The notes beneath the pieces were generated by a model. The model ran no database searches and was not told the DNA's origin. It saw nothing but the letters and a program-made list of their open reading frames with translations. From contig JAPFBL010000241.1 in the NCBI GenBank assembly GCA_026182355.1, positions 376,501 through 440,500 of the forward strand: a stretch of DNA of 64,000 nt, written 5' to 3'. Position numbers and translations under genes: made by a program. This DNA is from Hermatobates lingyangjiaoensis. Its lineage: Eukaryota > Arthropoda > Insecta > Hemiptera > Hermatobatidae. Shown here in pieces: positions 1 through 45,410 of the stretch. Numbering within the stretch: the first letter of the stretch is position 1; each line of letters starts with the position of its first letter.

Positions 1-418
1 CACCTACTAATTAGTAATTTAATTACATTTGGGGTGGGGGGACTTGTTTTTCATTATTTCTCCCTATTTAGTAATTGTAGTAGTCTTGGCTTCGTAACTG
101 ATGTCAGTTACAGTATTAACGTTTTACTTAGAAATATGCATTCCTGTAAAAAAAATTGAATGTTTAATTTTAATAGTTTTTTTATTGTTTATTGAAAGCG
201 GTATTTTTAACTTAATTCGCATGGCTATATATTTAATAAATCTCATTACTTTTTCTTACCCAAACTATTAAGTTCCTGTTTTCTCTAGGTAACAGAATGA
301 TTAATATGTAATGTATATTAACCTTTTACTTTTTCCTTCTAAATTACTTAAAAAACATATTCAATGGTAATTAATTAGGCAATCTTATTTTGTTTTCATA
401 TATATATATATATATATT
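1..418. other. AT-rich intronic or intergenic sequence
   Basis: No exon, RNA gene or recognisable mobile element. A short (TA)n run at about 400-416 borders the inverted repeat that follows. Presumably an upstream intron of the MARK gene. Confidence 0.6.
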
Positions 419-1168
419 GTTGAAATGTACTGCAGCTTCGGCATTAACGACTTTCAAACTAAGCTGTTCCAGTCCTGACAATCTTACGAATACAAGGTGG
501 TAATTCCCAAATAAGTTGCCCCAAGGACATTGAGACACTTTTTTGAAACAGTTTAATAAATATGAACAATTTTAAGACAGCTGAATCACTTCCAACTGAA
601 TCATATTGAAAACAACATCACAGATAAAGAATTTGATATAACTTACACTAATTGATTGGCCTACTATGAATAATAAAGCTTTTATATTTAGTAACTTGTT
701 AGTTCTTCCAAGTATCGCTAGATTGCACTTTGTACTTAGTTCTTCCAAGTATCGCTAGATTACACTTCGTACGTCCAGTGATAACCGCTATCTTCAAAGC
801 CTTGTTTAGTTGTAAACTTTCTGTGAAATTCTTTTATTCGATTTCTGTGATTTTAATCTAAGAATTTGGAAAATGTAAGACTAACCTGATGATTACTAAA
901 GAATAGTCGAAAGCTAGTTTTTATAAGTAAGTTTTGTAAGTTATGTCAGATTCTTTATTTGTGATGTTGTTTTCAATATTATTCAGTTCGAAGTGATTCA
1001 GCTGTCTTCAAATTGTTCATATTTATTAAAGTGTTTCAGAAAAGTGCCTCAATGTCCTTTGAGTAACTTATCTGGGAATTACCACCTTGTATTCGTAAGA
1101 CTGTCAGGAGACTGGAACAGCTTAGTTTGAAAGTCGTTAATGCCGAAGCTGCGGTACATTTCAACAAA
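419..1168. repeat. Inverted repeat, arms ~230 bp, flanked by (TA)n
   Basis: Left arm 419-650 and right arm about 930-1168 are reverse complements with scattered mismatches (e.g. GCAGCTTCGGCATTAACGAC against its complement at 1132-1151). Both outer ends abut (TA)n. The loop carries a tandem direct repeat of about 37 bp (about 699-770, core TTCTTCCAAGTATCGCTAG). Same overall build as the other TA-flanked palindromes, but I see no clear CTGANGA core here. Confidence 0.8.
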
Positions 1169-1202
1169 ATATGCCTCCAAGAAGATTTGCTGCCAACCTA
1201 TG

Positions 1203-1204
<2 letters not shown>

Positions 1205-1258
<54 letters not shown>
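1205..1258. repeat. (TA)n microsatellite
   Basis: About 27 TA units ending in AAATATTG. The translated Tyr-Ile run in it is an artefact. Confidence 0.98.
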
Positions 1259-1262
<4 letters not shown>

Positions 1263-1290
1263 TTGATAAAAGTATCAACCGTGGAATAGA

Positions 1291-1565
1291 AACAAAACTA
1301 AAGTTTATCGGGACTCGGTCAGTTCTTTATTGCTAACTCTCCAGAGTAATTAAACAAACCTTTGCCTTGTTTTCCTTTTAGGTTAGATAGCTTCTTTTCT
1401 AAATTATATTTCGATTTCATAAATGTACTTTCTCTGAGCCTGGCCATTGTATCTATATAGTTTCTAACAATAATATCTGGTAATTTTTCATTTGCCTTTT
1501 CATTACAATTTCTAATAGTCCTATTAACTGAACTGACTTAGTCCCGATAAACTTTAGTTTTGTAT
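1291..1565. repeat. Inverted repeat (AAAGTTTATCGGGACT arms)
   Basis: Arms about 1294-1325 and 1530-1561 are complementary over roughly 30 bp; the loop is AT-rich. The arm ends resemble the outer ends of the palindromes at 21103-21545 and 55007-55353 (both carry a GGGA(T/C)(T/G)CGGTCAGTT-like word), so it is probably a decayed member of that family. Confidence 0.6.
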
Positions 1566-2662
1566 ATATATAAAACAAATTAGCAAAATAAGGAAAAAGT
1601 TCTTAATCCTTTCGAGAACAAGAATTAATCTCGGAAAGTTTTCAAACTCTCTTCTTTATTTCATTTATTAGTGTGGTAAATTTTTTGGTTTTAGTTTTTT
1701 TTTTATGTACAAATTAACATACATGTAATACTACTTTTCTTTCTTTATGGAGGTTTTTGGTCTTTCATCAAACAGTTAAAACACCTTTAAGCCAACGTTT
1801 TGTCTATATTCGTAGCCCTAATGAAGTCAATAAATAAATATGGATGATACTTCGACTTAATGGTGTTTTTTTTGAGAAGTCTTTGATGCTGGTGCAAACC
1901 TCAGTAAAGAAAAATAGTGTATATTTATATATATTTTATAGGTGAATATAGAGATAGGAAAAATTGAAATGCAAGGACCCTTTAATCGTTTTTTTTTCAT
2001 TTCTTTCAAGGTAGTGGTTTGTCTTTAAATGTAATGATGTTTGCTAGAAAATTCTCGCGCCCCTCTCTTCTCAATAGTTAAGTCAAACTTTTTTTCATTT
2101 CGATCTACTCCCAAATGCTGCATACAATAAACTAAGATTTCTTCACAAAATGAACCCCTTTAGTTAATTAAACTAAATAAAAAGTGATATTATAAATAAC
2201 TGACACTAATATAAGTTCTTCATTTTTTTCCAAAGCGAATGTCAGTGTTTAGTATAATTTATATTTAGACTTTGCTTTCAAGTTATTGGATTGAATGACT
2301 ATTTCTTGTTTACTGTAACTCTTTAGCTTATATTTAATAAAAACTTGAGTCTGAGTTTTGAGGAATTTTTATTGCTTTTCAGTTTTATCTTTGTTTTGTA
2401 TCTATTTTGCATAGAAATATATTGTATATTGTTAATCTCAAAGTGCCATTAGTTTTGCATCGTTTATAAAAACTTTGTTGTGTATGTTTATGTCATTTGT
2501 TTCGACTATTAGTTTCTAAGATTGAATGAAATATCTTGATGTTTTATTTAAATTATGAAATATTCCAATGTTCTGTTGTATTTCTGTTTCATTTAATGTT
2601 TTTTTCTCGGTTTTAATTTTTCCCCCCCTAATCCTTAGCTTAAATGTTAGTGACCTATATAC

Positions 2663-2667
<5 letters not shown>

Positions 2668-2700
<33 letters not shown>
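2668..2700. repeat. (TA)n microsatellite at palindrome edge
   Basis: About 16 TA units directly left of the palindrome at 2718-2995, whose right edge also ends in (TA)n (2991-3002). Confidence 0.95.
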
Positions 2701-2701
<1 letters not shown>

Positions 2702-2717
2702 TTTTTCGTTGGAAATA

Positions 2718-2995
2718 CGATCCAAAACGGACAAATATAGTTCAATATAGACAAAGAAACATAGAGAAATCAAAAGAACACACTTACAGTCTCTAATTTT
2801 CGGTTTGAACCGTCTTCAGGAGAGATAAGAGAGGGAAACCAAGCGCACTGGTTCAGAGACGGTTGGAGACCACTGAACCAGTGCGCTTGGTTTCCCTCTC
2901 TTATCTCTCTTGAAGACGGTTCAAACCGAAAATTAGAGACTGTAAGTGTGTTCTTTTGATATCTCTATGTTTCTTTGTCTATATTGAACTATATA
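2718..2995. repeat. Palindromic element, CTGAAGA/GGTT-AACC family
   Basis: Long arms (about 2718-2854 and 2877-2990) pair almost perfectly around an ~20-bp spacer. In the left arm (minus strand 2798-2819) lies CTGAAGA-C-GGTT-CA-AACC-GAAA. The right arm (2929-2950) has TTGAAGA in place of CTGAAGA. A diverged second copy follows at 3001-3580 with the same outer words. (TA)n on both outer edges. Confidence 0.85.
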
Positions 2996-3000
2996 TATAT

Positions 3001-3600
3001 TATAGATAAAGAAACATAGATAAATCAAAAACACACATTTACAGTACTTAATTTTCGGTTTGTTATATTCGGTCTAATAGTCGTTAAATGAAATGGGAAT
3101 GGGAAACCAACGCACTGGTGCAGAAAGAGATGTTTGGAAACATCTTTCCTGATGTTCCCACATGCTCCCTTGGTCTTTGTATTTATTCTTCGTTTATCTT
3201 ATTTTTGTTACATTATTATGATTTTAAGATTTATTTTATTTTTAATTTTTATTTATTTATCACATCCTTTGTAAAAAAAAAATCATAAAATTTTTATTGA
3301 TCATCTTAAAATCATCTTTTTTTATTTTCTTTATTATTTTCTGATTCCCTATTCTATATTTAAATTTAAAAAAGATTTTTGTCTACCTTATTCTTGGTCA
3401 CCGGGCGCGCACGCGATCACATTGTTTGTCTCCAATCGTCTCTGCATCAGTGAGCTTTGTTTCCCTATCTTATCTCAATGTGTTGACTGTTCAAATCGAA
3501 AATTAGTGACTGTAAGTATGTGTTTTGAATTTATCTATGTTTATTTATCTATATTGAGCTTTAGTTGTCCGTTTCGGAACGTTTTTTCATCATTAAAGTA
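3001..3600. repeat. Diverged copy of the preceding palindrome family
   Basis: The left part (3004-3060) and right part (3485-3560) share the outer arm words of the 2718-2995 element (AGATAAAGAAACATAG, CAAATCGAAAATTAGTGACT) in inverted orientation. About 400 bp of AT-rich sequence separates them, including an isolated GC-rich patch near 3404-3416. Confidence 0.6.
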
Positions 3601-3961
3601 TATATGTCTTAAAACAAGTCATTTTCTCTTTAATATTTGGTTCAAATCAGTGGCTGAATTTTGTTTAAAATCTTACTTGAATCAAACGCTCCCTTCTAAT
3701 CCCATTCTGAACGCTTCTGCTAGTCTAACTTAGCAGACTTAGTACTGCAGTTCAAAATAGTCTTTAACTTCCCGTCTGTGTTTAGGGAGATTAATCTTTT
3801 TCTAGTATTCAATACTATAAAGTAAGGTAAAATTAGTTGCGATTAATTTACCTGAATAATTATATCAAATGTCAGCTTCTACTTTTTAGTCTATTTTTCA
3901 CAGTTAATTGCTGATATAAGAACATGAAACTGTCCTAACTATTGAAGTGAAATAGTAAATA

Positions 3962-4341
3962 CAGTGGTACCTCGGTTGTCGACCATAATTCGTTCGAGTT
4001 TGTTGGTCGAAAACCGATTTGTTCGAGAACTGAAACATTTTTTCCCATAAGAAACAATGGTAAGTATTTTAATCCGTTTTTCCCAAAGAAAAATACCTAA
4101 CAAATTAAAAAAAAACGTGTATCTAAACAACATTAAAGACCTAAATGTGTACATAATAAAGAAAACATAAAAAAGAAGAAATATAAGCCATTTTGTATCA
4201 TTTACATACCTTTTGAACAGCGGTGTGATGACATACAGGGTGACGTTGCGTACGTTTCGGCTATTTTTGGTTCCCAGCCTGAGTGTTCGAACACCGAAAT
4301 CTGTTTGAATTGTGAGGATGTCGAAAACCGAGGTACCACTG
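3962..4341. mobile_element. TA-flanked MITE, Tc1/mariner-type (CAGTGGTACCTCGG ends)
   Basis: Terminal inverted repeats CAGTGGTACCTCGGTT and its complement lie at the ends, each next to a TA dinucleotide (3960-3961, 4342-4343), the target of Tc1/mariner-group transposases. Sub-terminal arms (TTCGAGAAC-like words) also pair. No transposase is encoded. Length about 380 bp. Open frames within are spurious. Confidence 0.88.
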
Positions 4342-4689
4342 TATTATACACTTTGGATGTATAATAAACATGTTGTATTGCTCTTACATAATTGAGTATG
4401 TGAAATGTCAAGAGCTGCACAGGAAGATTGATTCTCGGTCACCGGAATTCATGTATAGCTTAAGAAGTTTCATTGTTATCTTCATTGGTGTTATTTATTT
4501 AACTATTGTGTTAATGATTAGGAATAAGCAGTGATAAGACTTTAAGAAGTACTGAATACCCAGTGTAAGAAATCCAACAAAGTCATTTAAAACTCGACAC
4601 CCATCTGTTTCCAGAAACAATTTCTGTTTGCATTTATATTGTAAATTATATTATTAGTTGGAAATCTTGTACTGACTATCTCCCTGAAC

Positions 4690-4935
4690 AGAAATAAAGC
4701 TCATACTAGGGTAAATGGATAAAACAAAGTCTCTACATACAAAAAGAAGCCTTTTTATTCACCACGTCTCTAACATTTCGTGTTCATCGACAGGTAAACT
4801 TACAATGGAAGTAGTGGTGAACCAAACATTCTAACGATTACTAGAAGTTTACCTGATGATGAACACGAAGTGTTCGAAACGCCTTGGATAAAACGACTTC
4901 TTTTTGTGTGTATTTAGGCTTTGTTTTATTGTTTT
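4690..4935. repeat. Palindromic element with hammerhead-like core, GAACAC/GTGTTC stem
   Basis: Arms about 4700-4790 and 4840-4932 are complementary (GATAAAACAAAG... / ...CTTTGTTTTATTG). In the right arm 4853-4879 reads CTGATGA, T, GAACAC, GAA, GTGTTC, GAAA, the best stem of all copies. The left arm version is degraded (TCGATGAACACGAAA). Confidence 0.8.
4853..4879 (+). ncRNA. Hammerhead-like core, GAACAC/GTGTTC stem
   Basis: CTGATGA, T, 6-bp perfect stem with GAA loop, GAAA. Layout of the hammerhead catalytic core (CUGANGA, stem II, GAAA) with one extra base before stem II. Stem III and the cleavage site were not identified. Confidence 0.5.
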
Positions 4936-5323
4936 ATCCAAGTATCAATAAATAAGATACTATTACGGATTGCACAACTAATGAAAAATAAGCTGGTTTG
5001 TTTTCAACACTACATCAGCTTAAAAAATCATATTTATTGAATATGAGGAGTTAAAAGATACTCGTATTGCAATATTTTCTAAATTATTTTAGTCAAATAA
5101 AGATAGGAAGTAAGTTATTTCCAATAAAACAAATTTTATTCTTGTATAACTGCTTCAGACAAGTTGCTATGCCTTACTAATTACGTTATTATTTTTTTAT
5201 AATCTAAAGTTACCTTTTCTCTAACTAACTAACCATCATTTAAAATATAAAGATATTTAAATAGTACTGTATTTAAAGAAGTAAAATGTATGTATGTTTT
5301 ATGTTTGCTGTTATTTGTTACAG

Positions 5324-40593
<35,270 letters not shown>

Positions 40594-42794
40594 CTGGCGC
40601 TAGCAGATGCCGTTGATTCGTCCTTATGATACGAACAGCGACCATCATAAGCCCCTCTACAATTCACCGTCTTTCAACATCCAAAAGCCCCCCCCCCCCC
40701 CCTCTCTCACGAAACGTGAAACTTTTTCTACAACAAGAATTCCTTTAAAAGACTATAAATCCGAAGGCAGTTTCATAACATTCATTTTAAATGTTATGCT
40801 TCGTGTACATTTATAAATAATATATTTATATACATACAAGTTACATTGTGTTTTCAAGTGTAAAAAAAAAAATGGGACTCTTACTTTAAATATTCAACCT
40901 TGTGCGGCCATTGTAAATAGATTGTTACATATTATTTGTAGGCTGTTAAGATTCTGGTGAATATAAATCCGAGGAGTATGAAAGAAGATATTATGCTCAC
41001 AGTGACATTGAGTATGAAAACTAAAAAAAAAAAAAGTGTCAAAATATTACACTAATTGTAATTGTAAAATAAGCAAAAAAACTTGTATAGATTCGTAATT
41101 TATTTCGTAAACGTGAAGTTTGTACTATTCAACTTGTGGATACTGGGTCCAAACCGGGGCTGATAGTACTAGGTATTCCCAAGACACCGTGTACTTATGT
41201 CAAATTAGATCTTTGTGCCCATTGTATCATTTATTTATAGTGAAAAAAAAAAAAGTTTTGTTTCCAAATAAAAAAAAAAGAAATGGAATGCATATTGATA
41301 GGAGAAGGATAGTTTCTACCCTTAATACAATATAAAGTTTCCTTATCATTTATGAGATGTATGCGTCATTATACCGTGCAGGATCAACAACTTCTTCAGA
41401 CAAACCCCTTTCTCAGGGATGGTTTTTTTTTTTGCATTTTAAATTTATAATTTCAAACTTGAAAAAAAAAATTTTTTTTTTTGTGCCCCTAAAATATCTT
41501 TTTTCTGTATTTAATATTTGGAAACATTTTTAATTTGGTGCTGTGTTTTCGATTTTGTGATTAAAATTGTACATACGATTCCTTGTTACAGTGTATCACC
41601 CTAGCTTTACCTACTAAAGATCTTTTCCCATTCAACATTGATTAATGTCACTCAGTATGTTATTGATTAACTTTAGAATTTTTAAAATGTAAAAATTTAA
41701 TTTTCTACATAATTATAATTTATTTTAAAGGTCCTTTTTGTTGATTAACTTGTATTTATTATTTATTGAAAATATGTTATTAATAAAATTTCCTGTTTAC
41801 CCTGTATATATATATATATATATTTTAATAACAATGTCATAGACAATAAGACATAGATCTCACATATTATTTCAGTTGATCCATTGTGTGAGGATTCTAT
41901 TTTAACGTTTCAATTTAATACACACATCTCAATTTTATCTCATTGTATGGTATTTCTAAATAAATTTTTTTTTTAAAATACATTTATTCATTATTTTGTC
42001 TCTTGTTATTTCGAGAAGAAAGAGTGATGATTTTCATGTTGGATCCTCTTTCAACTGCTTTTTTTTTTTCATTTTTCCCAAACATATGTTCAATTATTAA
42101 TGGTATTTACATAAATGATATGTTTTTAGGGAAAGTACTATGGTTGAACGAATACATTTGTTAATCCGTGGGGTTTAAGGATTACTATTGACATACGCAA
42201 ATTGTATTAACATGTAGATGTATACTACCAGAAAAAACACATGTAAAAAAAAACAATTGCAGTGTTTTAGTAGCGACGAAAGCGGGAGTAGTATTGAATT
42301 GAATTTACAATGCTTCGTCTCTTTTTTCAATATTGTTAGTTTTGCTTAAACGAGTCTCTTGTATATATTTATACATATTTGTTACCTACTTTCACAGAAA
42401 TAAGGCCAGCATATTATTTTGAGCTACAGAGACTGATCTGGAACATTGTTTATCATTTTTTTTTTAAGAAAAAAAAATAATATTTTTTATCACCTCCCTA
42501 ATAACTTTTTTCCTTTAATTTTATTCTGCACTGAGTGTGAAATTTGTATTTTACTTGCTTTTAAAGCCCTATTGTTCATTAAAATAAAACCTACACTTCA
42601 TTTATGAAAAAATAAAATGTACTCAGAACCACAATGAAATGATACGGTGAAGGTTGACTGTAGTAATAAATTAATTTATAATAAAAATTAAAATAATACT
42701 GTTTAATTATTTCCAATTAAATCCTTTACCCTTAAGATATGATAACCGTATTTTCTTAAAACTGATATTTATGTTACTACTTCCTTATTACGAT

Positions 42795-43010
42795 ATAAAG
42801 ATTTCACATAAACACGTGAAATAACAATCAATGATCAAACCACAATAAGAGATGGGACAACAAGACTAAGATCTTTCAACCGTAACAAGCGGTCTTCGTC
42901 AGAGTCAAAAACCCAACAGTTGGGTTTTTGACTCTGACGAAGACCGCTTGTTACGGTTGAAAGATCTTAGTCTTGTTTTCCCATTTCTTATTGTGGTTTG
43001 ATCATTTATT
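42795..43010. repeat. Near-perfect palindromic element, CTGACGA / GACCG family
   Basis: Arms about 42827-42917 and 42919-43008 pair almost perfectly with no real spacer (CCCAACAGTTGGG at the tip). Cores: minus 42874-42902, + 42934-42962: CTGACGA, A, GACCG-CTTGTTA-CGGTT, GAAAGATCTTAGTC. The left side carries TTTCACATAAACACGTGAAA outside the paired arms. Confidence 0.92.
42934..42962 (+). ncRNA. Hammerhead-like core, GACCG/CGGTT stem
   Basis: CTGACGA, A, GACCG-CTTGTTA-CGGTT, GAAA, followed by GATCTTAGTC. Recurs at 27226 and 46717 on + and at 10208, 27155 and 42874 on minus. Confidence 0.45.
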
Positions 43011-43183
43011 ACGATATATTTAATGGTTCATTAACCGTGCAATCTCAACACCTGTACCTCAAAATAACACATACATTTAACAGGAATTCGAAATGGTTGA
43101 ATAGCAGCGATATCATGATGTTCCTATGAATACAATCCCTATGGTTTGCTCGCAATTTTAGTTAATTTATTAATAATATTCAT

Positions 43184-43490
43184 GGGGGTCAGGTTAGCTC
43201 AGTGGTTAACGTACTCGCCTCTGAACTGATACGTCCAGCTATCAATACTCACCTAGCCCTCGATTCATTCGAGAATACTTCGTCCCTCGGAGAGGACGTT
43301 AAGCCGTCGGTCCCGAGCCTGTACGATGTCAGGTACTCGTTAAAGATCCCTACTTTAAATATACTTGAGTTAGGCAAAATTTAGGACTCCCAATGTGGAA
43401 TAACCAATCTTCATTGTGTGGTATCATAAAGGTCTGAATGTTCGGCATACGTGTGTTCCCTTGTAGGGGGACAGCCACCGCAACCTAAAA
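43184..43490 (+). mobile_element. tRNA-derived SINE, nearly full length
   Basis: Head GGTTAGCTCAGTGGTTAACG, body CTCGATTCATTCGAG, CTCGGAGAGGACGTTAAGCC domain, GAGCCTGTACGATGTCAGG, and 3' tail TTCATTGTGTGGTATCATAA...GCCACCGCAACCT. A 60-codon open frame in it is meaningless. Sits between the MARK and METTL22-like genes. Confidence 0.9.
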
Positions 43491-45316
43491 AGTATTACCT
43501 ACTACCTACTACTTACTAATAATAGTAACCATATTAATATTTGGTTTCTGTGTTAGGCACATTTTGTGTATAAATAAAGGAGAGGTAAGGGACTTTCTGT
43601 AGAAGTTTATTTTTTGTTTAAATAAATTTAAAAAAACGAATCGAAATAAATTTAAATGACAATTAAGGAGGATTACATTTTTGAATATTTAAGTTTTATA
43701 GCAATATACCTCGAAAATTCAAAATAACTAACTCCCTGCTACAAAAGTAGATGCAACGGATATACATTGTGTTTATTATTGAGTGAACGTAAATGAAGCC
43801 TTATGAAGTGTTGCCAAAATTTGACAAACTCAACATATCAATTACTTTAGCAATTTATTTGGAAAATTAAACATTGAGGATTACTGTTACTAAATTTGTT
43901 ACAAAAAAAAAGAAGAAGTTATTTCATATGGTTGAACAATTTGACGTCTTATTGAAAATTATAAAAATTATTTATCATTAAATTATTGATATGTTTGTCA
44001 ATGTTTTCAATAGTAACTTTTGTTATTAATGTTGAATGGCTAATTATAAAATTAAAAACTTTTGGCTGTAGCGAAAAAGTTTTCTATACCTTTTTACTTT
44101 AATAAGGAAAATCTGTATGCATACTTGAGAGAATTATTACTAATCTATGTTTTGAAGCCCACATGTCATGTCTTAGTGTATGAAGAAATTAGAAACCAAG
44201 GTTCGTCGAATCTCAGTGTTACAAAGTACACTACTGGGTCAAAGATTTAGTGAACAATTCGTCTATTTACTGTTATATGCTTCTCTTGGTCATACGAACT
44301 TAAAGCTCAAGGAAACTTGAAATACGTTTTGATTCTCTTCTTTTGAAGTTTCGTGATGGAACATGGTAGCAAGTTACGTATGACTGTTTAGTTACGCGAT
44401 ACTTTAATGTCGTTTGCAAAATGTAAATATGACGAAGTAAAAATGCAATTAATTTGAATACTCATTGCGAGTTGAAGGTATTTTAAACACCAAATTCCTG
44501 TTTGTGGCAACCTAAAATAACCGTAACTTTTAGTTGAGGACTCTAATTACACAAAATCCGTTATTATGTTATTAAAATACCGAGTTTCAGAAAACTAGAA
44601 TAACGCATTTGTTATTTAGTAAGTAATAGTTTCTACTAAATTCTACATATGAATATTGTAATATACCTAAATGGTACTCTAAACAAGCTATTTTCGGAAT
44701 GACAAAACAGTTACAGTTACGTAACTGTTACAGAACATTTACAGTTACCCAATGAATACTAACTGTATCTCCCATAATTTGAAGTAACTAGTTAATATAT
44801 ACATTCATAATTGTGAAATATCTTTGAGACATTAGTAGTAAGTTGCCAAATAATTTTTGATGAACTATTCATATATTAATTTGCTATCATAGTTACTAAT
44901 TTGAGAATTACTAAAGCAACAATTTGGTAAACAGTTATTTAAAATTAATTTATTAAGAGTCTTATTTATCTTTCAGACATAAAATTACTATTTGGTTTGT
45001 AAAAAAAGATACATTTTTGAAAAAAATAGGTTAATTTTAATTGTGAAACACTGAATTATATCAGGTTTCTTATCAATATGTGTAGGTTAAGTACTGTGAT
45101 TTAAAGACGTTGATATTTCAATCCTTAGTTAAAAAAGTACTTAAGACTATATTAATCTAACTTCGATTTGCGTATAAAAATAATGTAGCCTTAAATTATT
45201 TTATAGTGACCCCAAAATTTAGGATATGTGCCAGTTGGCTACGTTCCCTTACACCCAATTGATGGTCTTTGTTTCCTATTCATTGAAATTTAGCGGTTCA
45301 TTTCTTTCTTGATGAC
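43491..45316. other. Intergenic region upstream of the METTL22-like gene
   Basis: AT-rich with no recognised element. The promoter of the METTL22-like gene should lie near the 3' end, but I see no convincing core promoter motif. The open frame at 44062-44250 lacks any recognisable domain. Confidence 0.5.
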
Positions 45317-45410
45317 ATGTCTACCTCAAATTTGAATGTGGTGTCAGAATTGTATAGTGAGATGACAGTTGTTAGTGGGAAGCAAATTTCCGTAGAGGAT
45401 AATTTAAATG
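45317..45410 (+). CDS. METTL22-like exon 1 (putative start)
   Basis: ATG at 45317 begins MSTSNLNVVSELYSEMTVVS and runs to DNLN plus one base before a GTATTC donor. It is chosen because phase 1 joins exon 2 and because the VVSELYS segment resembles the N-terminal V.SDVHLY region of METTL22. An ATG five bases earlier closes at once. A promoter or earlier non-coding exon could not be recognised, so an upstream start is possible. Confidence 0.62.

Larger units (their letters stand above)
40594..43183 (+). other. MARK/Par-1 3' UTR and downstream intergenic sequence
   Basis: AT-rich with no supported exon. It contains a poly(C) run near 40687-40703 and several AATAAA hexamers. AATAAA at 41267-41272 and at 41782-41787 are candidate polyadenylation signals, but many A-runs make the choice arbitrary. 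An inverted repeat of the CTGACGA family lies at 42795-43010. Confidence 0.6.

Noticed and set aside
2516..2773. ORFs with Tyr-Ile runs on either strand (also 1127, 27273, 27510, 56230, 56377)
   Set aside because: Translations of (TA)n microsatellites and adjacent palindromes.
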